In this document: one piece after another, positions 1-9,260 of the stretch | Layout of the letters: each line of letters starts with the position of its first letter | How positions within the stretch are numbered: the first letter of the stretch is position 1 | Assembly: GCA_913057725.1 (NCBI GenBank) | Contig: CAJXOS010000053.1 | Coordinates: 1 to 37,863 of the forward strand | Length of the DNA stretch: 37,863 bases | DNA from: an uncultured Lewinella sp. | Lineage (GTDB): Bacteria > Bacteroidota > Bacteroidia > Chitinophagales > Saprospiraceae | Direction of reading: 5' to 3' | Notes under the pieces: model-generated | The model's input: the letters and a program-made list of their open reading frames with translations, nothing else | The model's database searches: none | Told to the model about the DNA's origin: nothing | Translations under genes and position numbers: made by a program

Positions 1-33
1 TCAAATATGTTGCTCTTAGCCCTTGATTCGCGT

Positions 34-325
34 AAGGCATGTAAGGACATATAAGAAGAGCAGCCTAAACTCATCCAACTAACCCAACTATCAAATCATC
101 CAATCACCAAACCAACTAACCTTAAAACCACCCAAGACACCGTAGGTCACCTAAGTTTTTTGAACCAAATAAGGCATATAAGGACATATAAGAAGAGCAA
201 TCTAAATTCATCCAACTAATTCAACTAACCCAACTAAATTCACTAACCCAACTATCCAACCACCAAACCTAAAAAACCACTCAACCATCAAACCTAACCA
301 ACCAACTACCTAATCAAACTACCCA
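34..325. repeat. Two-copy composite repeat with G-free tails
   Basis: Two 49-base copies lie at 34-82 and 171-219 and match at 45 of 49 positions. Each begins with a purine-rich head (AAGGCAT, then TAAGGACATATAAGAAGAGC) and runs into a tail made of CCAACTAA/CTAACC words. The tails are almost devoid of G on this strand: 64-135 and 198-325 contain none. This is seen directly. No gene is visible in 1-393. The function is unknown; it could be a decayed intergenic repeat family of this genome. A much shorter G-free stretch with the same words occurs at about 13862-13922. Confidence 0.75.
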
Positions 326-349
326 GCCTCTAATCCCTTCCTGCAACCA

Positions 350-357
350 TATTTTTG
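350..357 (+). promoter_or_regulatory. Candidate Bacteroidota -7 promoter element
   Basis: TATTTTTG matches the Bacteroidota -7 consensus TAnnTTTG exactly and lies 36 bases before the ATG at 394, a normal leader length. No clear -33 TTTG box is visible, so the call rests on one short motif and its position. Confidence 0.35.
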
Positions 358-393
358 CCTAACTTGTTTTAATAGCGCAAATACCTGCATACT

Positions 394-2790
394 ATGACAA
401 ACGCTGTCGCTCAGGCGAAAGCCACGACCAAGGAAGAATGTACACTACAGTACATGCCGATCAAGCAGTTCTTCGAAATGATGAACGCTAAGAAGGAAGA
501 GAATCCCTATGCATCTACATTCAGTTTTGTTCCATTTCTGGAGCGCATTACGAATGATGATACCGGAGTTCGTCAGGCAGCCAAGACCATTGGCGGACAC
601 GCTATTAAGCAATTAGAAGAGAGCTTACTGGAGTTTTCTGATCCTGATAATCTAGATACGCCAGAAAAACGTGAGGCGGTTATCTGCCTACTGTTTCCAT
701 CCTTGTTCTTTGAAGGACAAATGGGCTTTATTGGTAAGCCGTTTAGTAAGGAGTTTTTCTACATGACGCCTTCTATGCAGGAGGTGTTCCACTCTGATGA
801 ATGGGAAGTGAAAATCTCCGGTGCACTGATCCAGGGCAAGATGGGGCGCCCAGCGGTGGAAGCGGGTAAGCTGATCCTGAATACCTTTTACGGTCAGGCA
901 TTTGATGCGAACTCTTACCAGATCATGACTTTCCGAAATCGGAAGACCATGCTAGAGATGCACTTTAAGGTGAATGTCATCCTAGACTACATTAAGACTA
1001 CACCGAAGCGGGAATTGCCAGATTTGAGTAAAGCACAAATTCACCAACTCTTTAACGAATGGGATAACGAAGCTTACTGGTTAGAGCATTTTCCGCCAGG
1101 AGATTTCGCCTTTGAAGGTCTTGTTGTCGGTTATGTCCAGGACGTTACGGAGGTAGAGGTACTTTCGGAGATGAAGGAGATGATGATCTCGGAGACGGAT
1201 GATGAGGACATCGAAAACGCAGAGGCTATTCGCGATGAGCTGAGAGGGCTCATTCGCTCTTACCTGCAGATGCCAGATTTAGATTTTGGTAGCTTTCTAC
1301 GTCGTGACTTCAAGTACGCTCAGCTATTGTCTTGGAGTATTCTTGGAGGGGTACCGGTATTGGACCAATTCACGAAACGTGACTTTTGTGAGGACAGCAG
1401 TTATGGCAAAACCCTCAGTAAGGGAGAGACCGTTATTGTGGCAGATTTGCAGGCTATTGAGAACCCAACTAAGGTTGAGGCAAACTTAATTGAGCAGGGT
1501 TATCGCAGTTTACTATTGGCCCCTCAGCGTGATCGCAACGGCAAGGTCTACGCCGCTATGGAATTGGCTTGTAAAGAACCCTACCGTTTCAATAACAAGC
1601 TATTGGTCAAATTGAGAGATGTCATCTCCCTCTTTCAGGTGGGGAGTAATAGATGGGTCTCAGAGATGGATAATAATATCAACTTCTTTATCCAGAAGCA
1701 ATTTACCTACATCCATCCTAGTGTAGAGTGGAAGTTCCAGGAGGTTAGTCAGAAGTACCTCTTTTCCCAACAAACAGAGGAGCAGTCACAGACGATGGAT
1801 CCGATTGCCTTCAAGGATGTCTACCCGCTCTATGGGCAGGCAGATATTGTGGGGTCTTCCAAAATCCGAAACCGCTCCATTGCTGCGGATATGCTGGATA
1901 ATTTGCAGCGCGTACAAAAGGTAATGAAGGCCTTCCGTAAGCGCTTGTCTTTCCAGTTGCTTGATATCTACCTGGCGAAGACGGAAGCCTTCAGTAGCCG
2001 CTTAGAAGAAGGCGGTTTTGTGTCCAGTGATGAATCTCAGATAGTAGAGCTTTTGACAGAGGAAATTCACCCCTTGTTGAGAGAGCTCGCCGAGAATTAC
2101 GATAACCTTCCTAAGGGCATCCTCAAGAAGTATTTCGAATACCTTGATCCTCGCCTGGATATCGTCTACCGCCAGCGACGCGACTATGAGGACAGCGTAC
2201 ATCAGCTTAATGATCTGATCTCGCGTTATATCGATAAGGAGGTGGCTAAGAAACAAGAGATCCTGCCGCACTTCTTTGAGAAGTACATCACGGATGGCGT
2301 CGAATACAATATCTATCTCGGGCAATCCATCCTTGAAGAAGGAAACTTTAGCCCTTATTTTCTCCGGGATTTTCGCCTCTGGCAATTGCTGCTCATGTGC
2401 GATCTTACCCGTTTGGTACAAAAGAATGCCTCTAAGTTTCCGGTGACTTTGACGACGGCTCAGTTGGTTTTTGTCTATAACAATGCTTTGAGCATCCGCT
2501 TCAATATGGATGAGAAGCAATTTGATGTAGATGGTGCCTATAATGTACGCTACGAGATTCTCAAGAAGCGTATCGACAAGGCCGTTATCAAAGGCACTAG
2601 CGAGCGGCTTACGCAAAAAGGTAAGATCGCTATCGTTTGGCTACAGGAAAAGGACCGGCTTGAGTACCTGGAGTACATTGATCATTTGCTCCAACAAGGG
2701 TATATCACAGATGATATTGAAGAGCTGGAACTGGAACGCCTACAGGGAGCTGACGGTCTAAAGGCCTTACGTGTAACAGTAGCAGTCTAA
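394..2790 (+). CDS. Large GAF-like domain protein of unknown role
   Basis: This 798-residue protein has no signal peptide and no membrane segment, so it is probably cytoplasmic. The part around residues 330-430 looks like a GAF-type sensor fold: strands ending in SLLLAP, then a basic turn (QRDRNGKVYAAMELA) and the LRDVISLFQ helix. The rest is mostly helical and acidic, with the stretch MISETDDEDIENAEAIRDE near residue 270. I recognise no catalytic motif. The ATG is preceded by a candidate -7 element at a plausible distance. The gene converges on the lipoprotein gene at 2794 with only 3 bases between the stop codons. GAF is a fold-level inference that a profile search should test; the ORF itself is certain. 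Confidence 0.8.
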   Translation: MTNAVAQAKATTKEECTLQYMPIKQFFEMMNAKKEENPYASTFSFVPFLERITNDDTGVRQAAKTIGGHAIKQLEESLLEFSDPDNLDTPEKREAVICLLFPSLFFEGQMGFIGKPFSKEFFYMTPSMQEVFHSDEWEVKISGALIQGKMGRPAVEAGKLILNTFYGQAFDANSYQIMTFRNRKTMLEMHFKVNVILDYIKTTPKRELPDLSKAQIHQLFNEWDNEAYWLEHFPPGDFAFEGLVVGYVQDVTEVEVLSEMKEMMISETDDEDIENAEAIRDELRGLIRSYLQMPDLDFGSFLRRDFKYAQLLSWSILGGVPVLDQFTKRDFCEDSSYGKTLSKGETVIVADLQAIENPTKVEANLIEQGYRSLLLAPQRDRNGKVYAAMELACKEPYRFNNKLLVKLRDVISLFQVGSNRWVSEMDNNINFFIQKQFTYIHPSVEWKFQEVSQKYLFSQQTEEQSQTMDPIAFKDVYPLYGQADIVGSSKIRNRSIAADMLDNLQRVQKVMKAFRKRLSFQLLDIYLAKTEAFSSRLEEGGFVSSDESQIVELLTEEIHPLLRELAENYDNLPKGILKKYFEYLDPRLDIVYRQRRDYEDSVHQLNDLISRYIDKEVAKKQEILPHFFEKYITDGVEYNIYLGQSILEEGNFSPYFLRDFRLWQLLLMCDLTRLVQKNASKFPVTLTTAQLVFVYNNALSIRFNMDEKQFDVDGAYNVRYEILKKRIDKAVIKGTSERLTQKGKIAIVWLQEKDRLEYLEYIDHLLQQGYITDDIEELELERLQGADGLKALRVTVAV

Positions 2791-2793
2791 GGA

Positions 2794-3336
2794 TCAATAG
2801 GTCGTAAACCGCAGGTCAAAACTACCAGCAGTAACTTCCTTGATATCATCGGGGTTGCCGGCACTGCGCATGCGGAATTGAAAGCTACCTACGACTTTCT
2901 CCGCGGTGAATTCTGTGATCGTAACTGATCCAGGGTTGTCTGGCATGCCATTGGTAACATAGTTTATCCCACCTTGGTCTTTGAACTTCAGGAAGCCCAG
3001 CATTCCCTGATCGGTAATAGGGTAGGTGCCTGTGCCAATGCCAGTGGCCTGATAAATGGTTAGGGCAAAGTTGGATTGATCGTCGGCATAGCCTTCAATT
3101 CGTACCATGGTGGAACCGTCGGTAATGGCTTCTTCTTCAAAATTCATTTCCGGATGGCCGGGAGGGCCACTTTGCCAATTTGCACCATCAAATTGAAATT
3201 GAATAATCCCGTTATCGATTAGGTCGGAACTGTTCGGGTTTGTGCTGTTGCCCGTGCCAGGTGAGGCGCCACAATTAAGTAGGGCAAGGAATAAAAGGCT
3301 TATAAAAACAGCAGGGATTGACTTAGTGTGGTACAT
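2794..3336 (-). CDS. Lipoprotein, DUF6252-like
   Basis: A 180-residue protein with a lipoprotein signal: a hydrophobic stretch ending in LFLALLNC, with Cys22 as the probable lipidated residue, then a low-complexity linker rich in G, S, T and N. The body is predicted beta-rich and ends with an FTAEKVVGSFQFRMRS segment followed by AGSFDLRF. This pattern, a small 'does this field change the fit' type lipoprotein, recalls the DUF6252 family common in Bacteroidota; the assignment is from memory and moderate. It is probably anchored in the outer membrane. The function is unknown. It stands alone, with its own promoter region at 3337-3489. Confidence 0.7.
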   Translation of the reverse strand: MYHTKSIPAVFISLLFLALLNCGASPGTGNSTNPNSSDLIDNGIIQFQFDGANWQSGPPGHPEMNFEEEAITDGSTMVRIEGYADDQSNFALTIYQATGIGTGTYPITDQGMLGFLKFKDQGGINYVTNGMPDNPGSVTITEFTAEKVVGSFQFRMRSAGNPDDIKEVTAGSFDLRFTTY

Positions 3337-3489
3337 AATGAATCGATTTTTAGGCTAGGGTATAATTGTAAATTACGGATTACGATTAGGAAATGCTATC
3401 CAGGCTGATGTATATTGAACGGCCCTAGATACACGCACAAGAGGTGTTTCTGAGGGTGTCCACGTCCTTTTCATCAGACCTACATCCAC

Positions 3490-4791
3490 ATGAGATTAAT
3501 CCTTACCATCTGCTTCGTGTTACTGGCAACTAGCCTTTCCTTCAGCCAAGAATCGCATCGCCGCTGGCGCAAAATGAATCAAATCCGCAACGATAAGTTT
3601 GACCTCGTTCTGCCGGAGGTCATGCGAGAAAACAATATTGATATGTGGATCGTCATGAACCGCGAAGGGCGCTTCGATCCTCTATATCCAGATATGGGTG
3701 AAGGGTATGTAAGTTCTACCGGCTACTACGTCTTTACCGATAGGGGAGGGGACCGTATCGAACGAGCCGCCTTAGGAATCAGCGGGTACTTACTGAAAGA
3801 GGGAGGAGCCTACGATATTTTTGGTTCAGACTTAGAGCTACGCGAGTTCGTAGAGGAGCGCGATCCACAACGTATTGGATTGAATTTTTCCAAAAACATT
3901 GGTGGCGCCGATGGTCTATCGTACTCTGGCTACTTAGAACTGGAAGAAGTCTTGGGTGAAAAGTATGCCGAACGCTTTGTCTCTGCCGAAAAGCTCGTTT
4001 CAGATTTTCGCTCTCGTCGCGTAGCAAGTGAGATTGCGGTTTATGGAGAGGCCTGCGAATTGGCCTATCAGATCGCTGAGCGGGCACTGTCCAATGAAGT
4101 AGTCACACCGGGTATTACCACTTTAGAGGATGTGGCTTGGTGGATGAAGGAACAGATGTTTCAGCACAATCTGGAATCCTCCTTTGGTATGCCTTCCGTA
4201 TACGTCACGGGAGTACGTGGTATCCTGGCCACCTCCACGGATCGGATTATTCAACGTGGGGATGTGATCATGATTGATTTCGGCGTAGGCCTCATGAATA
4301 TGTATACCGATATGAAGCGAATGGCCTATGTGCTTCAGGAAGGAGAAACAGCGGTGCCACCAGGTATTCAGAATGCCTTTGATCAAGGCGTAATAGTACG
4401 CGACATCATTAAGCGAACCATCAAGCCAGGCGTTACTGCTCAAGAAGCGGAAAATGCCGTATATGAAGCGCTAGAGGCCGAAGGCTTCAATAAGATGAAA
4501 GGCTTCAATCAGTTTACCGATGGTGACGTGACCGACGTTATTATCGGTTGCCACTCTGTAGGAAACTGGGGGCATGGAGTGGGGCCATCTATCGCCTTCT
4601 TTAACCCGGTACGCTTGGGTTTCGAGATTAAGCCTAGCAATCTATTGTCGATCGAACTCTTTGCCTATACCAAGGTGCCGGAATGGGGTGGCAAGAAGCT
4701 CCGTGTACCACTCGAAGATGACGCTGTTGTCACTGAACGAGGGGTAGAATGGATCTATCCGATTAATCCCCGGGTTTTAGTGATTAAGTAA
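3490..4791 (+). CDS. Secreted M24-family metallopeptidase (Xaa-Pro aminopeptidase-like)
   Basis: A 433-residue protein with an N-terminal signal peptide (MRLILTICFVLLATSLSFSQ), so exported. The C-terminal half is a pita-bread M24 domain. All five expected metal ligands can be placed: Asp263 in MIDFGVG, Asp274 in YTDMKR, His362 in GHGVGPS, Glu389 in SIELFAY and Glu409 in PLEDDAVV. The N-terminal half fits a creatinase-like domain. The family includes aminopeptidase P, prolidase and creatinase; activity on X-Pro peptides is the likeliest role but is not proven by sequence. It sits alone between the lipoprotein and the DUF481 gene. Catalytic residues are complete, so it should be active. Confidence 0.9.
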   Translation: MRLILTICFVLLATSLSFSQESHRRWRKMNQIRNDKFDLVLPEVMRENNIDMWIVMNREGRFDPLYPDMGEGYVSSTGYYVFTDRGGDRIERAALGISGYLLKEGGAYDIFGSDLELREFVEERDPQRIGLNFSKNIGGADGLSYSGYLELEEVLGEKYAERFVSAEKLVSDFRSRRVASEIAVYGEACELAYQIAERALSNEVVTPGITTLEDVAWWMKEQMFQHNLESSFGMPSVYVTGVRGILATSTDRIIQRGDVIMIDFGVGLMNMYTDMKRMAYVLQEGETAVPPGIQNAFDQGVIVRDIIKRTIKPGVTAQEAENAVYEALEAEGFNKMKGFNQFTDGDVTDVIIGCHSVGNWGHGVGPSIAFFNPVRLGFEIKPSNLLSIELFAYTKVPEWGGKKLRVPLEDDAVVTERGVEWIYPINPRVLVIK

Positions 4792-4924
4792 TATGGAAGA
4801 GGGGGAGCAGTAAAGTGGGGATGTCATCTTTGTCTCCAATTTATGACTTGTAAAAACAGAGAATAAAAGAGGGCGGGTAGAAAGTGGTTTTGCTTAATTT
4901 TCGGGCGATTCTTATCCCAGCCTG

Positions 4925-5683
4925 ATGAAAAAACTCCTTTACTTTCTACTGTTGTGCCCGTTTGTTATTGTTGCTCAAATCAATGAGAGCGATACACTAA
5001 GGCTTAAAGCAAAACTATCCTTTAGTGGCTTGTGGCAGAGAGGAAATGTCGAGACTTCCATCTTTCGAGCTCGGGCGGATCTAAGCTATAAGCCTTGGAG
5101 GAAATGGGAGTTCAAGACCCAGAACTCCTACGTATATCAAGCGTTTGGAGGCAAGCTGGCAGACGAGGATATGCTCAGTCTGAATTTCTTGTACTTCAAT
5201 CCTGATCGGAAAATCTATCCCTTTATTTTGGGCTTCGGAAGTACCAGTTTCCGACGGGAGATTCGGTTGCGCTATCTATTCGGAGGAGGTTTTACCGTTA
5301 ATTTGTATCAGCGCAAGAAGGATTGGCTCAAATTCTCACTATCAAGTGAATACGAACAGACTGACTTCGAGCGCCCTAGCTTCAATCGGCCATTCTACAA
5401 TGGCGATAATTCTATCCACACTTTTCGGGCGACCCTTTGGGTAAATGGTAATTATCATCTCTTCAAAGATAAAGTCATCGTCACGCACGAGAGTTATGTA
5501 CAACCGTCTTTAGAGCGAGGAGATAACTATCGTTGGCAAGGGGATTTGAGTCTAGCGTTTCCCCTATGGCCGTTTCTGGACTTCAAAGTTAATTACCTCC
5601 ATACGTTCGAAAGCGTTGTCATCACCAGCCAACGGCAAGAAGATCGATTTCTGACCTTTGGTTTTACCCTGAAGAGCTATTAA
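4925..5683 (+). CDS. DUF481-family outer-membrane beta-barrel
   Basis: A 252-residue protein with a signal peptide (MKKLLYFLLLCPFVIVAQ), then alternating beta strands of the DUF481/YdiY type: LSFSGLWQRGNVETSIFRAR, later KWEFKTQNSYVYQAFGG and a YLFGGGFTVNLY strand. The chain ends in an aromatic-rich strand (FLTFGFTLKSY), typical of outer-membrane insertion signals. DUF481 proteins are predicted porin-like barrels with no agreed substrate. It follows the M24 peptidase by 133 bases and may have its own promoter. Family call good, role unknown. Confidence 0.85.
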   Translation: MKKLLYFLLLCPFVIVAQINESDTLRLKAKLSFSGLWQRGNVETSIFRARADLSYKPWRKWEFKTQNSYVYQAFGGKLADEDMLSLNFLYFNPDRKIYPFILGFGSTSFRREIRLRYLFGGGFTVNLYQRKKDWLKFSLSSEYEQTDFERPSFNRPFYNGDNSIHTFRATLWVNGNYHLFKDKVIVTHESYVQPSLERGDNYRWQGDLSLAFPLWPFLDFKVNYLHTFESVVITSQRQEDRFLTFGFTLKSY

Positions 5684-5722
5684 CAAAATCAAGTTCATAT
5701 TGATTTCTAACCCTCCGCTCAA

Positions 5723-6013
5723 TTAGCTTCCTGCGAATGGCGTGCCGAATATGCCTACTGCCAGCTCGGCCCAAATAAGTAGAAGTAATACTAAAAATCC
5801 GATGGCAACCAGGATGCGATGGCGTGGTTGCTTGACCGTTCTTAGTACGAATTCCATCGATAGACCTACCACCAGTAGAATAACTGCGGCAGCAACGAAA
5901 TCAAAACCCTTCCAATTTACCTCCGACGTAAACTGCATTGCAATTAGTGGGATGAGCAGAAGTAGAGGTATGCCTAAAAGGATATAGATGAGCCGTTTGT
6001 TTGCGGTAATCAT
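5723..6013 (-). CDS. Small three-helix membrane protein
   Basis: Reading from the ATG at 6013 gives 96 residues (MITANKRLIYILLG...). The open frame extends upstream, but the extra residues are unlike a normal N terminus and the ATG immediately precedes a clean membrane helix, so this start is preferred. Three hydrophobic segments are visible: YILLGIPLLLLIPLIAMQF, then FVAAAVILLVVGLSMEFVL, then ILVAIGFLVLLLLIWAELAV. The short loop between the second and third carries RTVKQPRHR, probably cytoplasmic. No function can be assigned. It is convergent with the DUF481 gene and divergent from the GH3 gene. Confidence 0.75.
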   Translation of the reverse strand: MITANKRLIYILLGIPLLLLIPLIAMQFTSEVNWKGFDFVAAAVILLVVGLSMEFVLRTVKQPRHRILVAIGFLVLLLLIWAELAVGIFGTPFAGS

Positions 6014-6218
6014 ATGACAGTATTTTTTTGAATTGAAAGTACTTTGTAATTCAAAGTAAATGATTTTTATGCAATAATGCAAATCGAGTAAGCCTGCATA
6101 GTGTCGCCTAACAATAGGCTGACGTCTAGTAGTAGCCCAAATTTTTATGCTTAACTTAGAGGCTAAGGCCACGTACAGCGTACGATGTGTTTCCCTAAAT
6201 CAAAAATGATTGTTAGCT

Positions 6219-8075
6219 ATGTCTGTGTTTTGGAACAGCAAGAGGAAAGTGTATTGGAGCACTTTTACCAGACCTTTATTATTTCTCGTACTCTGCCTAT
6301 TCTGTGCGAGTTCATGTCAGGAAGCCCCGGAAGAAATTATGACAGATCAAGACCAGGAAATCGAACAGAAAATCGACTCACTTCTTGCGCTCATGACTTT
6401 GGAGGAAAAGATCGGTCAGATGTCTCAGGTGCGGCACTTTGCGGATATTGAAGAGGGTGATGTGGCCTCGAAATTCATTGGTTCGGTGATTCACACAGAT
6501 GGTCCTACTCCTGGTGAAGGGGCAGCAGGCTGGCAAGCTAAGTTTACGGAGCTTCAGGAAGAGGCACTTTCTACGCGCTTGGGTATTCCGCTATTGCTAG
6601 GCGTAGACGCTGTCCATGGGCAGAACACCTTTGCCGGAGCAACGATCTTTCCCCATAATATTGGTATGGGAGCTACGGGTAATGCGCAGTTGGTAGAGGA
6701 AGCTGCTGCTATTACGGCCAAGGAAGTGCAAGCTACTGGCCTCAACTGGACCTTCTCTCCTTGTATCGCTATTCCCTACAATGATCGTTGGGGGCGGGTA
6801 TACGAGGCTTTTTCGGAGAGTACTGAACTGACAGAACAAATGGCTAGAGCTTCCGTAAGAGGCCACCAGGGCGAATTGTCGGATCAACACACCGTCATGG
6901 CTACCGCCAAACACTACATCGGTGATGGGGCTACCGACTATGGAAAGGAAGGTGGGCCCACTACCTTGGATCGTAAGGAGGTTTTTGAGCGCTTGCTACC
7001 TCCATACCGTGCTGCGGTAGAGGAAGGCGTTGGGGCTATAATGGCCTCTTTCAATACGCTTCATGACATTCTCATGCATTCTCATAAAGAGATGATTACG
7101 GATACCCTTAAAGGAGTCATGGGTTTTGATGGAATCGTACTGACCGATTGGAAGGGCTATTCTCGCTTTGGCGAAAACGACGTGATCAATGCCGGAGTTG
7201 ATATGGTAATGGCCGTAGATGGCGACTTACCAAAGTTTCAGGAAGGACTCACAAAGGCAGTAGCGAGCGGCTACGTAAAGATGGACCGGATAGATGATGC
7301 TGTACGCCGAATCCTACGCCAGAAATTTCGGATGGGGCTGTTTGAAAATCCTTTCCCAGATTCAACGCTAATTGCCTCAATTGGTGCTGCAGCGCATCGT
7401 GACAAGGCTCGGCAGGCCGTACGGGAATCCTTGGTGCTACTCAAACACGAAAACAATGCGCTACCGATAGCGAAGGACAGTCGAAAGATTGTGGTGGTAG
7501 GCGAGCACGCCAATAACAGTGGGTTACAATCAGGTGGCTGGACGGTGACTTGGCAAGGCAAAGCCGAGAATTATCCTGGCGCCACGACCATTTTGGAAGG
7601 CATTCAAAGTCAGGCTACTGGAGAAGTTGTTTACGATGCTGATGGCACCGGCGAGCACCACGATGCTGATGTGGCCGTCATTTTTGTAGGAGAGACGCCT
7701 TACGCCGAATTTTTCGGTGACATCCAACACGACCACAGCCGCGACGAATACCTGTATACGCTCAATGAGACCCATCAGCAATATATCAATGCCTATGCGG
7801 GTAAAGGCCCCAAAGTAGTAGTTGTACTTATTTCCGGACGACCATTGGTCGTAACCGAGCAGATTGACCAGTCCGATGCATTTGTAGCGGCCTGGCTGCC
7901 GGGTTCAGAAGGGGATGGTGTCGCTGAAGTCTTATTTGGCGACCATAACTTTAGTGGCAAGCTACCGCACTCCTGGCCCAAGGCAGTGGAGGATGTCCAA
8001 GGCCGTTTTGGCCCGAACTATTGGGATGACTCTATTGAGCCGCTATATGAGTTAGGGCATGGATTGAAGTGGTAG
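6219..8075 (+). CDS. GH3 beta-glucan exohydrolase / beta-glucosidase lipoprotein
   Basis: A glycoside hydrolase family 3 enzyme of 618 residues from the ATG at 6219; a TTG three codons earlier is less likely. The N terminus is a lipoprotein signal with Cys33 in FCASSC. The (beta/alpha)8 domain has KHYIGDGATDYGKEGG and the nucleophile motif GIVLTDWKG (Asp310). The alpha/beta sandwich domain has SGGWTVTWQG, the tryptophan-bearing loop known from barley exohydrolase ExoI, and VGETPYAE, whose Glu497 matches the ExoI acid/base position. There is no fibronectin III domain, which also fits the short ExoI type. It probably releases glucose from beta-glucans or gluco-oligosaccharides at the cell surface or in the periplasm. 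No SusC/SusD pair is nearby, so it is not part of a visible polysaccharide locus. Confidence 0.92.
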   Translation: MSVFWNSKRKVYWSTFTRPLLFLVLCLFCASSCQEAPEEIMTDQDQEIEQKIDSLLALMTLEEKIGQMSQVRHFADIEEGDVASKFIGSVIHTDGPTPGEGAAGWQAKFTELQEEALSTRLGIPLLLGVDAVHGQNTFAGATIFPHNIGMGATGNAQLVEEAAAITAKEVQATGLNWTFSPCIAIPYNDRWGRVYEAFSESTELTEQMARASVRGHQGELSDQHTVMATAKHYIGDGATDYGKEGGPTTLDRKEVFERLLPPYRAAVEEGVGAIMASFNTLHDILMHSHKEMITDTLKGVMGFDGIVLTDWKGYSRFGENDVINAGVDMVMAVDGDLPKFQEGLTKAVASGYVKMDRIDDAVRRILRQKFRMGLFENPFPDSTLIASIGAAAHRDKARQAVRESLVLLKHENNALPIAKDSRKIVVVGEHANNSGLQSGGWTVTWQGKAENYPGATTILEGIQSQATGEVVYDADGTGEHHDADVAVIFVGETPYAEFFGDIQHDHSRDEYLYTLNETHQQYINAYAGKGPKVVVVLISGRPLVVTEQIDQSDAFVAAWLPGSEGDGVAEVLFGDHNFSGKLPHSWPKAVEDVQGRFGPNYWDDSIEPLYELGHGLKW

Positions 8076-8101
8076 CTGGCAATCACTTTTACTGTAGGAA
8101 G

Positions 8102-8139
8102 AACATGAGTCATGCCGAATTTTTGGCATGACTCATGTT
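8102..8139. terminator. Bidirectional intrinsic terminator
   Basis: A perfect 15-base inverted repeat (8102-8116 and 8125-8139, arm AACATGAGTCATGCC) with an 8-base loop lies between the convergent GH3 and cupin genes. On the plus strand it is followed by a T-rich run (TTTGCTTTTT). Position and structure fit a shared terminator. Confidence 0.85.
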
Positions 8140-8145
8140 TGCTTT

Positions 8146-9114
8146 TTACTCCTTCATTATCTGCCCCTCACGCTCCTTAATCCATCCATCATACTCTTCA
8201 TAAAATTGGTGCTGTTGCTCCAGGAAATCCATGTAGGATGGCCCGCGGGCATAGTCAATATTATCTCCGAATAGGACCACAATGCCTTCCATCGGCTCAT
8301 CGTAAGGATTGTAGATAACATGCTTGACGTACTGGCCCACAAATACGCTCATGCCTGCTTCCAATTCTACTATTCCATCACCAAAATCGGCTTGGCCGCG
8401 GCCCTTGGTCACAATAAAAAGATTGGGCACTTGGCCTTTATCCAGTCCGCGTTCTGCATTTGCAGCCTGATCGGGGCCAATGCTAAACCATCCAATGCGC
8501 TTGTCTTTCATGGTATATAAGCCGACGTGGTCTACTCCGTGAGTTGGCAAAGAGCCATCGCGAGCGAAACGGGTGATTTCTACAGCGTCCTTTTTCCAAA
8601 AGTGCTCCATTACCTCGTAGACGATGGCGTCGTCTTTTATGCCGCTTTGAAAGCCTTCCATGTCTCGAATATTCAAGGCTACGATGTCGCTGCCGAAAGA
8701 CTTGGCTGAGGCTGTGGATGCTGTCCAAACCTTGTTGTTGATATTGTCTAAGGTCTCGCGATTAGCGAAATGGAAGTACCAGGTGGGTGCTTCAGGTTGG
8801 CCGGAGTGTAAGCTCACTTCGTGCGGCCCAAAATTGTGGAACGTATACTGCTGGCGTTTACCCACAAGATAACCTTCCTGCTTTCGGATAGACTTGACGT
8901 GCCACCAATCGTCATCGCCTATGCGGATTCCGAAAGTGATGGTCTGTGCCATATGGTCTGTTTGATAGCTGTCTACAAAGCTTTGTAAAATAGCTTCCGT
9001 ACTTTCCTCCTGGGCTTGTAGGTAGTTGAGGGTAAGCGTGAAACTAATGAAGATAACGACTAGCCCGATTTTCCGGGTAGTGAATAATGCTGGGATACTT
9101 TGCATGATGCACAT
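8146..9114 (-). CDS. Secreted protein with C-terminal cupin domain
   Basis: A 322-residue protein with an N-terminal hydrophobic signal ending near NYLQAQ, so exported. The C-terminal third is a cupin barrel: VPNLFIVTKGRGQADFGDG, then VELEAGMSVFVGQYVKHVIY and EGIVVLFGDN. Classic cupin metal-binding histidines are sparse, with only HVIY in the second motif, so binding rather than catalysis is possible. The N-terminal two thirds (DDWWHVKSIR, QQYTFHNFGPHEVSLH) match nothing I can name. ATG codons at residues 1 and 4 are both usable. It stands alone downstream of a shared terminator. The domain call is good; the substrate is unknown. Confidence 0.8.
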   Translation of the reverse strand: MCIMQSIPALFTTRKIGLVVIFISFTLTLNYLQAQEESTEAILQSFVDSYQTDHMAQTITFGIRIGDDDWWHVKSIRKQEGYLVGKRQQYTFHNFGPHEVSLHSGQPEAPTWYFHFANRETLDNINNKVWTASTASAKSFGSDIVALNIRDMEGFQSGIKDDAIVYEVMEHFWKKDAVEITRFARDGSLPTHGVDHVGLYTMKDKRIGWFSIGPDQAANAERGLDKGQVPNLFIVTKGRGQADFGDGIVELEAGMSVFVGQYVKHVIYNPYDEPMEGIVVLFGDNIDYARGPSYMDFLEQQHQFYEEYDGWIKEREGQIMKE

Positions 9115-9260
9115 GTTTTACAAGTGATTTCAAAATGTTGTCACGAGCAAAGAAGTGGGCATCCGGGCAGTGAAAGCAAGGAGATTGGGGGGCACTGTGG
9201 TGAAAGTGCTCTATTTGGGGTGAATAATTTTAGGCTACTGGATGAGGTGTTGGCCTTGTA

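Noticed and set aside
1-345. CRISPR-like array
   Set aside because: There are only two copies, units are 49 bases with 88-base spacing, and no cas genes are nearby.
2002-2616. 204-residue minus-strand open frame
   Set aside because: Lies entirely antisense to the well-supported 798-residue gene, with no protein-like motifs.
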